64,000 nt of DNA from Bog-473 sp963745175. Lineage in GTDB: Bacteria > Actinomycetota > Acidimicrobiia > Acidimicrobiales > RAAP-2. Of the stretch, positions 46,872 through 56,037 are shown piece by piece. Location: positions 310,001 through 374,000 of the forward strand of contig CAVUWK010000002.1 of assembly GCA_963745175.1 (NCBI GenBank), read 5' to 3'. The position numbers were made by a program, and so were the translations under genes. How positions within the stretch are numbered: position 1 is the first letter of the stretch; every line of letters starts with the position of its first letter. A model generated the notes under the pieces. That model ran no database searches and was not told where the DNA came from. It saw only the letters and a list, made by a program, of their open reading frames with translations.

Positions 46872-48515
46872 TTATTTCGTCCAGATCTGCGCCGGCCAGA
46901 GGACTCCCTCGTCGAAGGCGACGGCCTTCGAGTGTTGCACCGTCGTGGGGTTGGCGAAGTTCTGCACCTTCGGGTTGGCCACGACGGCCCAGGTGTCGCG
47001 GGCCAACCAGAGGTAGGGGAGGTCCTCGGCCAGATACTGGTTCACCTGTTGGTAGGCCTTGACCCGGTCTGCCTTCTCGTTCGTGGTCCTCCCCGCCAGC
47101 AGCGCCGTCTGAATCCGTGGGTCGCTGTTGCGGGCCATGTTCAGGGCCAGCGGGGGAGCGGTGGTCTGCGTGCTCCACCACACGTAGTTGAGATCGGGAT
47201 CGACGGCGCCGAACTGGCGCCACAGCGTGGCCTCGTATGTACCGGCCAGCGCATCGTTGATGATCGTTGCCTGGGCGATGATGTTGATGTTGACCTTCAT
47301 GCCCGCCGTCTGCCAGGCCTGCTGCAGGAACTGGGCCGCCGCCAGTGTCTCCGGGTCGCTCGTGGAATTGAGCGTAAATGTCGGCTGCTTGCCCGTCTGT
47401 TGCTGCACCTGCTTGACCAGCTTGGCGGCGCCCGCTGGGTCGTACTTGGGGTAGTTGGTCTTGGTGTAGTACTCGCTCCCCGGCAGGAAGAGGCCGTTCA
47501 TCGGCACGTCGACGCCCTTGTCGATGACCTTGGAGTATTGGGCCTGGTTGATGGCCTTGGCCATGGCCTGGCGCAGCGTCTTGTTGTTGAACGGTGCGGT
47601 GGAGGTGTTCAACTGGATGCACTGCACCGTCGGCTGCCCGACCACCTGGCCGCTGTTGTCGTAGTAGGCGTACTTCTTGTTGCCCCGGAACTGCAGCAGG
47701 TTGTCGGGCGAGTTGGAATGCATCATGTCGACCTGGCCCGTCTGGAGCGCCTCGGCACGGGAGCCGGCATTGATGATCGGCTTGTAGGTGATGGAGTCCA
47801 GGTAGGGGTAGCCCTTGCGCCAGTAGTGCGGATTCCTGGTGGCAGTCATATGGGTGTTGGGAACCCAGTCCTCGAAGACGAAGGGGCCGGTGCCGATCGG
47901 GTTGGAGGTGCCGCCGTTGGCGCTGTTGAGCATGGACGGCGCAGCGATGTAGCCGGTCTGCGCCTGAGCCAGGTAATAGGGGAACGGAGCCCACGACGTC
48001 TTCATGGCGACGGTGACGGCCAGTGGTCCTGTCACCGTGGCGGAGGCGATCTGATCGGCGAAGGCAGGCCCGGTCAGGACGGAGGTGGCCGCGTTCTCGA
48101 TGTTGAGGTGCAGTGCGTTGGCGTCGAGCGGCGTGCCGTCGTGGAAGACGATGCCGGGGCGCAAGGTGATGGTGAACGAGGTGAAGTCCTCGTTCGACGT
48201 GATGGACTCCGCCAAGTAGGGCTCCACGCCACCCGCCGCGTTCACGATGGCCAGGGGGTCGAAGACGGTTCGGCCATAGAGGTATCCCCCTTCATCCCAG
48301 CGCGCCGTAGAGGGGTCGAAGCCGCTCTCTTCGGTGTCGATGCCCATGGTCACCGAACCGCCCCGCACAGGTTTCGCGTTGGATATCCCGTTCAGCCCGG
48401 CTCCATTGGTCTGGGCGGCACCCGCTTCGCCTTCGAGGCCTCCGATTAAGGCGGCACCGGCGCCCAGCGCGAGGCCGCCGGCCATGAACGACCGACGATC
48501 AAAAGACTGCGTCAT
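46872..48515 (-). CDS. Peptide/nickel-type ABC substrate-binding protein (family 5)
   Basis: 547 aa. Tat signal: DRRSFMAGGLALGAGAALIG. SBP_bac_5 body: GSVTMGIDTEESGFDPSTAR, FTITLRPGIVFHDGTPLDAN, PIGTGPFVFEDWVPNTHMTA, NPHYWRKGYPYLDSITYKP, LRQAMAKAINQAQYSKV. No lipobox Cys is visible, so it may be released or Tat-anchored by the signal. No permease or ATPase genes are adjacent, so it must work with a transporter coded elsewhere. GGGGG precedes the start. Confidence 0.92.
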   Translation of the reverse strand: MTQSFDRRSFMAGGLALGAGAALIGGLEGEAGAAQTNGAGLNGISNAKPVRGGSVTMGIDTEESGFDPSTARWDEGGYLYGRTVFDPLAIVNAAGGVEPYLAESITSNEDFTSFTITLRPGIVFHDGTPLDANALHLNIENAATSVLTGPAFADQIASATVTGPLAVTVAMKTSWAPFPYYLAQAQTGYIAAPSMLNSANGGTSNPIGTGPFVFEDWVPNTHMTATRNPHYWRKGYPYLDSITYKPIINAGSRAEALQTGQVDMMHSNSPDNLLQFRGNKKYAYYDNSGQVVGQPTVQCIQLNTSTAPFNNKTLRQAMAKAINQAQYSKVIDKGVDVPMNGLFLPGSEYYTKTNYPKYDPAGAAKLVKQVQQQTGKQPTFTLNSTSDPETLAAAQFLQQAWQTAGMKVNINIIAQATIINDALAGTYEATLWRQFGAVDPDLNYVWWSTQTTAPPLALNMARNSDPRIQTALLAGRTTNEKADRVKAYQQVNQYLAEDLPYLWLARDTWAVVANPKVQNFANPTTVQHSKAVAFDEGVLWPAQIWTK

Positions 48516-48672
48516 CGCAAACCCCCAAGGTCTCGATCCCCACTGCGTACAGCTCTGTGGCGCCGCAGGTTACAACTTCGTGACCGTTTGAGGGTGGCGG
48601 GCGATTGGGGGGCCCAGGGGGGCATATGGCAACCTGGGCCCGACGAACGCCAAGACCAGAGGGAGACAGCAA

Positions 48673-49155
48673 ATGACGATCGCAGTCGGTGACCAGGTAC
48701 CCGACGTGAAGGTGTTCACATTCGGCGACAAGGGCCCCGAGGCGACCACGTCGACGGAGGTGCTGGGGAAAGGTCGGGTCGTGCTCTTCGGGGTCCCCGG
48801 AGCCTTCACCCCGACCTGCTCGGACCACCACCTCCCCGGTTTCGTGATGCGGGCGGAGGATCTGCGGTCCAAGGGCGCCGACAAGGTGGTGTGCGTCTCG
48901 GTCAACGACCCCTTCGTCATGGGCGCCTGGGGCAAGGACCAAAACGTGGGTGACTCGGTCGTGATGCTGGCCGACGGAAACGGTGAGCTGGCTGGGGCGA
49001 TGGGGCTCACCATGGACGGCAGCGGCTTCGGCCTCGGGACGCGCGTGCAACGGTTCGCGGCGATCCTGGACGACGGCGTTGTCAGCTGGCTCGCAGTCGA
49101 GCCCGGCGGCGGGTTGAACGTCAGCTCGGTCGAGGAGGTCCTCGCCGCCCTCTGA
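48673..49155 (+). CDS. Prx5-type peroxiredoxin
   Basis: 160 aa. N-terminal MTIAVGDQVPDVKVFTF, peroxidatic Cys in VPGAFTPTCSDHHLPGF (residue about 50), catalytic Arg in LGTRVQRFAAILDDG. No clear resolving Cys apart from VVCVS, so probably a one-Cys or atypical enzyme using mycothiol or mycoredoxin. GGGAGAC lies upstream. Reduces hydroperoxides. Transcribed alone. Confidence 0.92.
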   Translation: MTIAVGDQVPDVKVFTFGDKGPEATTSTEVLGKGRVVLFGVPGAFTPTCSDHHLPGFVMRAEDLRSKGADKVVCVSVNDPFVMGAWGKDQNVGDSVVMLADGNGELAGAMGLTMDGSGFGLGTRVQRFAAILDDGVVSWLAVEPGGGLNVSSVEEVLAAL

Positions 49156-49296
49156 GACCGGTGCTCAACGAGCCGTTCTTCATTGCGCCCACCCAGGCGC
49201 TGGGCGTGGAGGGCCTGGGCCCCGCTTCGTAAGGCCCACCCCGCCGCCCGGGCTCCGACCCTTGCCGGGGGCTGGCACCGACCCACCCCGCGCCGC

Positions 49297-49302
49297 TTGA
49301 CA
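49297..49302 (+). promoter_or_regulatory. Consensus -35 box TTGACA of the ArsR-SRPBCC gene
   Basis: A perfect TTGACA. A -10-like TTAAGT/TAAGTA starts 17-18 bases downstream, and the first operator repeat fills the spacer. Confidence 0.55.
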
Positions 49303-49303
49303 T

Positions 49304-49319
49304 GCAGCCAGTTGGCTGC
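49304..49319. promoter_or_regulatory. Operator repeat 1 (GCAGCCA-GT-TGGCTGC)
   Basis: Perfect 7-bp inverted repeat placed between -35 and -10 of the ArsR-SRPBCC gene. Confidence 0.7.
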
Positions 49320-49332
49320 TTAAGTAGGTAAT

Positions 49333-49348
49333 GCAGCCACATGGTTGC
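49333..49348. promoter_or_regulatory. Operator repeat 2 (GCAGCCA-CA-TGGTTGC)
   Basis: Near-perfect copy of repeat 1, 29 bases downstream centre to centre. It overlaps a possible early ATG at 49331, which argues for the later start at 49376. Confidence 0.65.
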
Positions 49349-49375
49349 ATGATTACCAACCAGCGGGACCACGCG

Positions 49376-50200
49376 ATGCGAGACATGGATGCGGTCTTCC
49401 GGGCTTTGAGCGACCCCGGCCGGCGCCGGCTCCTCGACAGGCTCAACGAGCGCAACGGGCTCACCCTCACAGAGCTCTGCGCGGACATGGGCATGACGAG
49501 GCAGTCGGTCTCCAAGCACCTTGCCGTCCTGGAGGAGGCCGACCTGGTCACCTCCCTCAGGCGGGGGCGAGAGAAGCTGCACTACCTGAACGCCGCCCCC
49601 ATCAACCGCATTGCCGACCGCTGGATCCACCAATATGACCGGGCGCGGGCCGAGGCCCTCTCCGATCTCAAGACGGCACTGGAGGCCACACCCATGGACC
49701 AGACGACCTTCGTCTACACCACCTACATCCACGCAACGCCCGAGCAGGTCTGGCAGGGCCTGACCGATCCGGTCTTCACCCAGCAATACTGGCGGCACCC
49801 CGCGGCGGGCGGCGTGTCCATGGCGACCGACTGGAAAAAGGGCTCGGCCTACGACGTGGCGTACGGGGAGGTCGGGCTCGTCGTCAGCGACACCGAGCAG
49901 GTGATCCTCGAGTCCGATCCCTACCGCCGGCTCGCCTACACCTGGCATACGTTCACCCCCGAGTGGGCCGCCGCGCACGGGGTCGACGACGCCACGGCCG
50001 CCGCCTGGCGGGCCGAGCCCCGTTCCAAGGTGGCTTTCGACCTCGACGAAACCGGCCCGGGCGTCGTCAAGCTGACGGTCGTGCACGACGGTTTTGAGCC
50101 GGGGAGCCGGGTGCTCGAGGGTGTGAGCGGCGGTTGGCCGGCAGTCCTCGCCAGCCTCAAGACCCTGCTCGAGACCGGGTCTGCCCTGCCGGCTCGATAG
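49376..50200 (+). CDS. ArsR-type regulator fused to SRPBCC/AHSA1 domain
   Basis: 274 aa from ATG at 49376. Residues 1-85 are an ArsR winged helix (MDAVFRALSDPGRRRLLDRL, LCADMGMTRQSVSKHLAVLE, DLVTSLRRGREKLHYLN). Residues about 110-270 are an SRPBCC ligand-binding domain (TTYIHATPEQVWQGLTDPVF, then LAYTWHTFTPEW and a C-terminal helix SGGWPAVLASLKTLLET). No metal-binding Cys is seen, so the ligand is more likely a small hydrophobic molecule. Two tandem inverted repeats in its promoter suggest tight autoregulation. Confidence 0.87.
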   Translation: MRDMDAVFRALSDPGRRRLLDRLNERNGLTLTELCADMGMTRQSVSKHLAVLEEADLVTSLRRGREKLHYLNAAPINRIADRWIHQYDRARAEALSDLKTALEATPMDQTTFVYTTYIHATPEQVWQGLTDPVFTQQYWRHPAAGGVSMATDWKKGSAYDVAYGEVGLVVSDTEQVILESDPYRRLAYTWHTFTPEWAAAHGVDDATAAAWRAEPRSKVAFDLDETGPGVVKLTVVHDGFEPGSRVLEGVSGGWPAVLASLKTLLETGSALPAR

Positions 50201-50302
50201 TGCCGGCGGACTGACCCCGCCCCACCCCGGAGCCGGCTCGGGCCCCGGCTGTTCCCAGGCGGCTCCGGGGGATTGCCCCCTTGCCAGAGGGTGGCCGTGG
50301 AT

Positions 50303-50323
50303 GTAGGATACTCAGTATGCTAC
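50303..50323. promoter_or_regulatory. PadR operator overlapping the -10
   Basis: A 21-bp inverted repeat GTAGGATACT-C-AGTATGCTAC, one mismatch, core ATACT/AGTAT. It covers a TAGGAT -10 hexamer (50304-50309) and precedes AAGGA and the PadR ATG at 50340. Confidence 0.65.
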
Positions 50324-50339
50324 TTCGAAAGGACCACCC

Positions 50340-50927
50340 ATGAGCGTCCGCCACGCCCTGTTGGCCCTCCTCAGCGAAGGCCCCAAATACGGGTTGCAGC
50401 TGCGCCAGGAGTTCGAGGCCCGGACCGGCGAGGTCTGGCCCCTCAACGTGGGGCAGGTGTACACCACGCTGCAGCGTCTGGAGCGGGACGGGCTGGTCGA
50501 ATCCGACGACGCGTCCGAAGAGGGCCCGCAGAAGGGATTCCACATCACCGAGGACGGCGCGGCGGAGCTCTCGGAGTGGCTGCGCACGCCCCCGGACTTC
50601 TCCTCCCCACCCCGCGACGAACTGGTGATCAAGGTCCTGGTGGCACTCGGGCTCCCGGGTGTGGACGTGCACGAGGTGGTGCAGATCCACCGGCGGTACC
50701 TGGTCGAGCTGATGCAGCAGTGGACGCGCCTGAAGGAGGACGAGTCCCGCTTCGACCTGAACTTCGCGCTGGTCGTCGACGCCGAGCTGTTCCGGCTCGA
50801 TTCGTTGATCCGGTGGCTCGACACGGCCGACGGCCGACTCAAGAGGGCGGCGGCGGACAAGACCGCGCCGGCACCGCAGCCGTTCCCCCTCCCCAAGGCC
50901 CGGCGAAAGGTGGGACTCAAGTCATGA
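50340..50927 (+). CDS. PadR family transcriptional regulator
   Basis: 195 aa. Winged helix: MSVRHALLALLSEGPKYGLQ, LNVGQVYTTLQRLERDGLVE and KGFHITEDGAAELSEWL. The C-terminal part is a longer helical Vir_act_alpha_C-type dimer domain (about 95-170). First gene of the operon PadR, ABC ATPase, permease, each joined by ATGA or GTGA overlaps. It probably represses the operon and is released by the transported compound. Confidence 0.92.
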   Translation: MSVRHALLALLSEGPKYGLQLRQEFEARTGEVWPLNVGQVYTTLQRLERDGLVESDDASEEGPQKGFHITEDGAAELSEWLRTPPDFSSPPRDELVIKVLVALGLPGVDVHEVVQIHRRYLVELMQQWTRLKEDESRFDLNFALVVDAELFRLDSLIRWLDTADGRLKRAAADKTAPAPQPFPLPKARRKVGLKS

Positions 50928-51646
50928 GCTATCTCGAATTGCGCGACATCTCGAAGGTCTACGGAGAGGGTGTCGCAGAGGTGCAAGCCCTTGACCGCAT
51001 CGATCTGTCGGTCGACGCCGGGTCTCTGGTCGCCGTCATGGGCGCCAGCGGCTCGGGCAAGAGCACGTTACTGACCATTGCCGGCAGCCTCGAGGACCCG
51101 ACCTCCGGCGAGGTCTATGTCGGAGGGACGCCGCTGTCGAAGCTGTCCCGCAACGGCAAGGCACGGCTGCGGCGCCAGTCCGTCGGCTACGTCTTCCAGG
51201 ACTACAACCTGCTGGCCGGGCTCAGCGCGGTGGAGAACGTGTCCCTGCCGCTCGAGCTGGACGGCGTTGCGGCCCGCAAGGCGCAGGCGGCCGCGCTCGA
51301 GTCGCTCGAGGATTTCGGGCTGACGGACCGCGCGACGCACTATCCCGACCAGCTCTCGGGTGGCGAGCGCCAGCGCGTCGCCATCGCCCGTGCCGTCGTG
51401 GGCAACCGCAAGCTGCTCCTGGCCGACGAGCCCTCTGGCGCGCTCGACTCCACCAACGCCGAGGGCGTCATGCGCCTGATCCTCGCGGCCTGCCACCGCG
51501 GCATGTCCGCCGTCGTGGTGACCCACGACGCCCAGCTCGCCTCGTGGGCCGACCGCGTCGTCTTCCTGCGCGACGGCAGAGTCGTCGACCAGACGCTCCC
51601 GCTCGAGAGCCCAGAGGGGCTCCTCGCCGACCTCCCGAAGTCGTGA
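50924..51646 (+). CDS. ABC transporter ATP-binding protein (MacB/LolD type)
   Basis: 240 aa. Walker A VMGASGSGKSTLL, Q-loop GYVFQDYNLLAGLSAVENVS, signature LSGGERQRVAIARA, Walker B LLLADEPSGALDS, His-switch VVVTHDAQLASW. The YNLLAGLSAVENV segment is typical of ATPases that pair with FtsX-like permeases, such as BceA and MacB. Coupled to the regulator and the permease. Confidence 0.93.
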   Translation: MSYLELRDISKVYGEGVAEVQALDRIDLSVDAGSLVAVMGASGSGKSTLLTIAGSLEDPTSGEVYVGGTPLSKLSRNGKARLRRQSVGYVFQDYNLLAGLSAVENVSLPLELDGVAARKAQAAALESLEDFGLTDRATHYPDQLSGGERQRVAIARAVVGNRKLLLADEPSGALDSTNAEGVMRLILAACHRGMSAVVVTHDAQLASWADRVVFLRDGRVVDQTLPLESPEGLLADLPKS

Positions 51647-54212
51647 GCGTCGGCGTCCTCGAACGGCGGGCCACCGAGTCGGCCCCCGAGACTACCCAAG
51701 GCGGCGTCCCGGCCCGCCGCGCCATGCTCCGCTGGTCCTGGCGTCTCTTCAAGCGCGAATGGCGGCAGCAGTTCCTGATCCTGCTCCTGATCGTCGTCGC
51801 GGTGGCGGCCGTCGTGGTGGGCTCTGCTGTCGCGGTCAACACCCCGCCGCCGGCCAACGCCGGGTTCGGCACGGCCCGCGACCTCGCAACGTTCAACCTG
51901 ACGGCCACCGGCAAGTCCGCGTCGACCAGCCCCCAGACCGTGGAGGCGCACATCGCCCAGATCGAGCACGCCGTCGGCACGGTGCAGGTCATCTCCAACG
52001 AGACGTTCACGGTCCCCGGCTCGACGCAGACCTATCAGCTCCGCTCCCAGGATCCCCATGGGCCCTACGGCGGACCGATGCTGCAATTGCTGTCCGGGCG
52101 CTACCCGGCCGGTTCGAACGAGATCGCCCTCACCCAGGGCTTGGCGTCCGAGCTCAATCTGCGAGTGGGCGACACGTGGCCCCAGGGCGGCAAGACCGTC
52201 GTCGGCATCGTGCAGAACCCACAGAGCCTGCTCGACGAGTTCGCGCTCGTCCCGCCCGGCCAGGTGACGCACCCGACGCAGGTGAGCCTCCTCTTCGACG
52301 CGTCTCCCAACACACTCAAATCCCTCTCCTCCCTCTCGCCCTACATCACGACGCCGGGCTCGAACGCCGCCAACATCATCAACCCGTCGACCATCGTCTT
52401 GGCGTTGGCGACCGTCGGCATGCTCCTCATCGCCCTGGTGTCGATCGGCGGCTTCACCGTGCTGGCCCAGCGCCGTATGCGCTCTCTCGGCATGCTCGAG
52501 TCCATGGGGGCGACCGACCGCAACGTTCGCCTCGTCTTGGAGGCCAACGGCGTCATCGTCGGGGTCGTGGGGGCCGTCGTGGGCTTCGCGCTGGGATTGG
52601 TTCTGTGGCTGGCCTACCGGCCGCACAACGAGCAGAGCGCGCACCACGTCATCGGTACGTTCGCCCTGCCGTGGAACGTCATCGTGCCGGCCCTGGTGCT
52701 CGCCGTCGTCGCGACGCTCTTCGCCGCCAGCTACCCCGCCCGCGCCATCACCCGGGTGCCGGTGGTCAGCGCCCTGGCCGGGCGTCCCGCGCCCCGCGGC
52801 AGATCCACCGCTCGCTGGTTCCGGGGGTGGTGGCACTCGTCATCGGGTTCGTCCTCTTCTCCGTCTCGGGCGCTTCGGGCAACGGCGGTGGGGTGATTTG
52901 GCTGGTCCCCGGGCTCATCGCACTGATCGTTGGGATCATTCTCGTTTCACCGTTCTTCCTCGCCCTGCTGGCGCGGATCGGCAGCAGGGCGCCCGTCGCC
53001 GTCCGGCTGCCGCTGCGAGACATGGCGCGCTACCGGGCGCGCTCCGGCTCGGCCCTCTCGGCCATCAGCCTCGGCATCATGATTGCGGTCATCATCTGCG
53101 CCGTCGCCGTGGCCCGCTATTCCAATGTTTTCGACTATGTCGGTCCGAACATGGCGGCGAACACGCTCAACGTGTACAGCCCGCCGGCGGCCGGGACCGA
53201 GCTCTTCGGCCCGGGCGGGACCCAGACGGCACCGACCCCGCCCAGCCTCTCGGCCCAGGAGGCAACGACGCACGCCATCGCCTCGGCGGTCGGCGCGACG
53301 AACGTGGTCGAGCTCATCAACCCGGCTGTCGGTCTGCAGAACCCGAGTGGTGCCGGCCGGCAGTGGAACGGCCCGATCTACGTGGGCACGCCCGCCCTCC
53401 TGCGGGCCTACGGCATCAACCCCTCGACCATCCCGTCCAACGTCGACGTCCTCAGCTCGCGGCCCGGGCTGGCCGGCTCGGGCGTGCAGCTGACCTTCGG
53501 CAGCAGCGACAAGGGCGGCGGCGGCTTCGTGGGCCCGGGTGGGGGCCCGAACAACGAGAACCAGTGCACGCCCAACCAGTGCCTCGCCCACCCCGTCATT
53601 CAGGAGGAGAGCCAGCTGCCCAGGGGCACGTCGTCACCCAACACGGTGATCACCGAGAGTGCGCTGCACCGGCTGCACCTCACGAGCCAGAACAGCCTCG
53701 ACGGCTGGACAATCCTGGCCGGCAGTCCGATCACGCAGCCTCAGCTCACGAGCGCTAACTCGCTCGCGGCCTCGGGCGACCTGAGCACCGAGTCGAAGAA
53801 CGACGCTCCGAATTCGGCTGAGATCGTGAACTGGGCGACCGTCTTCGGCATCGCGCTCGCCCTGGGTGTCCTCGCCATGAGCGTGGGCCTCATCCGCAGC
53901 GAGACGGCGGGCGAGCTGCGCACGCTCACGGCGACCGGCGCCAGCTCGCGTACCCGGCGCAGCCTGACCGCCGTCACAGCAGGAGGCCTTGCCTTCCTGG
54001 GCGCACTGCTCGGGACGGTCGCTGCGTACGTCGGTCTCTTCGGTTGGTTCCGCTCGAACCAACTGGAGGGTGGCGTGTCGGACATCATCAATCACGTCCC
54101 GTGGGACAACTTGTTCTTCATCCTGATCGCCATGCCGATCGCGGCGATGCTCATCGGCTGGCTGGTGGCGGGACGTGACCCCCAGGGGATCGCCACCCGG
54201 CCGATGGAGTAG
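51643..54212 (+). CDS. FtsX-like ABC transporter permease, frameshifted
   Basis: GTG start overlaps the ATPase stop. First half: one N-terminal helix (FLILLLIVVAVAAVVVGSAV), a MacB-like extracellular domain, then three helices from INPSTIVLALATVGMLLIAL. At about 52795-52803 a base is lost in a C/G-rich run, and the second frame continues RQIHRSLVPGVVALVIGFVL. Second half: a further large extracellular region (about 53100-53800), then three C-terminal helices. Corrected length is about 856 aa, with two FtsX units. Likely exports a peptide, lipid or antibiotic. Confidence 0.87.
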
Positions 54213-54218
54213 GCGATC

Positions 54219-54743
54219 GTGACCATCCGCACCGACGGCGGGACGGTGACGAGCGAGCCCATCTCGCCGTCCCCAGCTCGGCCGCAGGAGCTGAGGAAAC
54301 GGATGCGGGCACGCTTCGCGGTGCACCTCTTGCTGCTCGCGACGTTTGCCGCCTCTCTTGCGACCGTGACCTTGATCACTGAGGGGTGGCCGCACCTGGT
54401 CGTCGGGTCGGCGTTCGTGGCCTTGGCGATCCTCCATGTGGTGCAGCGACGCCATACGGTGGCCCGGTTGTTCTCGAACCTGGGACGCGTCCGAACGTGG
54501 TTCCGCCGACGTGGTCGGCTGGCTTGGTCGGACGTGGTGCTCAGCCTGCTGGCCCTCAACGTGCTCGTCTCGGGAACCTACGATCTCGTCTCGGGCAACC
54601 AGGTGATCCTGCACCCACGATCTATCGGGATCCCGTTCCGCGACATCGGGTGGCATGTGGCGTCTGCGCTCGTGCTGCTCGTGTACCTGTGCGTGCATGT
54701 GGCGCGGCGCTGGGGCCGCATCCGTCGTTCCGTCATCCGCTGA
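54219..54743 (+). CDS. DUF4405-like membrane protein
   Basis: 174 aa from GTG, 6 bases after the permease stop, so probably a fourth member of the PadR operon. Four hydrophobic helices: FAVHLLLLATFAASLATVTL, LVVGSAFVALAILHVVQRRH (with HVVQRRH), DVVLSLLALNVLVSGTYDL, and WHVASALVLLVYLCVHVARR. The paired His residues in helices 2 and 4 resemble heme-b or quinone-binding membrane domains. Function unknown. Confidence 0.65.
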   Translation: MTIRTDGGTVTSEPISPSPARPQELRKRMRARFAVHLLLLATFAASLATVTLITEGWPHLVVGSAFVALAILHVVQRRHTVARLFSNLGRVRTWFRRRGRLAWSDVVLSLLALNVLVSGTYDLVSGNQVILHPRSIGIPFRDIGWHVASALVLLVYLCVHVARRWGRIRRSVIR

Positions 54744-54770
54744 TCCGTCCGTCAGCCGCAGATGCCAGGC

Positions 54771-56037
54771 CTAGGACTCGAGCCTCACGCCGAAACGGTC
54801 GGTGTAGAAGCACAGCGCTCGGCGGCGCTCGGCGGGGTCGAGGCCGAACTCCGCCAGGTCGTAGAGGACGCCACCGAACTTGCCCCGCGGGTGCTCGGCC
54901 ATGAAGCCGCGCATGGCGGCCCGTGCTGCTCCGTCGAACGGTTGCTCGGCCAGGTCGTAGACCCGAGCCACCATCGCCATGTCGTCGGCCATGAACTCGT
55001 CGAAGTGGACGTCGATGGTCCGGTCTGCCGGAAGGACGTAATGCTGCTCGGCGCAGCGGCCCAACATCTCCTCGAGTCGGTCAGCCCAGTAGTGGCCGAT
55101 GCCCTCGACGTCCACCCGGTCGCGGGTCAGGCGGGCCGTGTAGGCGAGCATCGTCACCATCGAGGCCGTGACCGAGACGGGGTCACGGTGCGTGACGACG
55201 AAGGTGGCGTCAGGGAACGTGTCGACGAGGGCGGGGAACTGCTCCAGGTGCTGAGGCGTCTTGAGGACCCAGCGTGTGCCGCCACGCAGCCACTGCAGCA
55301 CCTTCAGCACCTTGAGCAGGTAGGCGTAGCTTGGCCGCTGGTCGCGGGACAGGTAGGCGTCGCGCCAGGTGGGCATGGGCGCCGTCGTCTCGAACAGCAT
55401 CGTCGAGAAGTCGATCGGCCAGCAGCTGGATCTCCTCGTGGGTGTGCTCGACCGTCATCTCGTGCATCCGGTTGAAGTACGGCGAGTGCGGTATTGAGGA
55501 ACGACAGCGCCATCGCGGTGCGCTCGAGGCGCGGGTCGGGAGCGCCCGCTACGGGCTGCTCGCGCTCGGCCAGGACCGGTTCCAGGCTCTCCCAATAGGG
55601 GAGCGAGCGCAGGGCCGGGTCGGCGGACATGAGGTTGTGCAGGTGGGTGGTGCCCGTCCGGGGCAGCCCGCAGATGATGATCGGGGCGGTGATCCGCTCG
55701 TCGAGGATCTCCGGGTGCCGCCGCAAGAGGTCCTCAATGAGGAGCCGGTTCTTGAGCAGACCCACGAGCAAGACGTGCTGTTGCATGATGCCGGCCCCGT
55801 TGAAGCCGCCCTCCTCGCGCATGGCCTGGCACAGCACGCCGAGCCGCTCGACGAAGTCCTCGGGGCCGAAGGCGTCGAGTCCGGTCTCGGCGCGCGCCAG
55901 CGCCATGAGCTCGGACGGGCTCGAGCGTCAGCTGCGACCCCGCCTCCTCCATGAAGTCGAGGATGGCCCGGACCTCGTCGCTGTAGCGGGGCGTCGGCCA
56001 GGTCGTCGATGCGGACGGGGGCCGGGCGCGTGCTCAT
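54771..56037 (-). CDS. Sulfotransferase family protein, four frameshifts
   Basis: PAPS-binding sulfotransferase: IIICGLPRTGTTHLHNLMSA (5'-phosphosulfate loop), MADDMAMVARVYDLAEQPFD, THRDPVSVTASMVTML (3'-phosphate site) and LKTPQHLEQFPALVDTFP. The frame shifts by one extra base each time at about 55989-55994, 55916, 55484 and 55412; joining gives MSTRPAPVRIDDLADA, RYSDEVRAILDFMEEAGSQL, ELMALARAETGLDAFG, YFNRMHEMTVEHTHEEIQLL, IDFSTMLFETTAPMPTWRDA. Corrected length is about 420 aa. Start overlaps the DUF1214 stop (ATGA). Confidence 0.82.

Noticed and set aside
49331..49375. ATG at 49331 as start of the ArsR-SRPBCC protein
   Set aside because: It lies within the second operator repeat and would add residues with no family similarity; ATG at 49376 starts right at the conserved winged-helix region.
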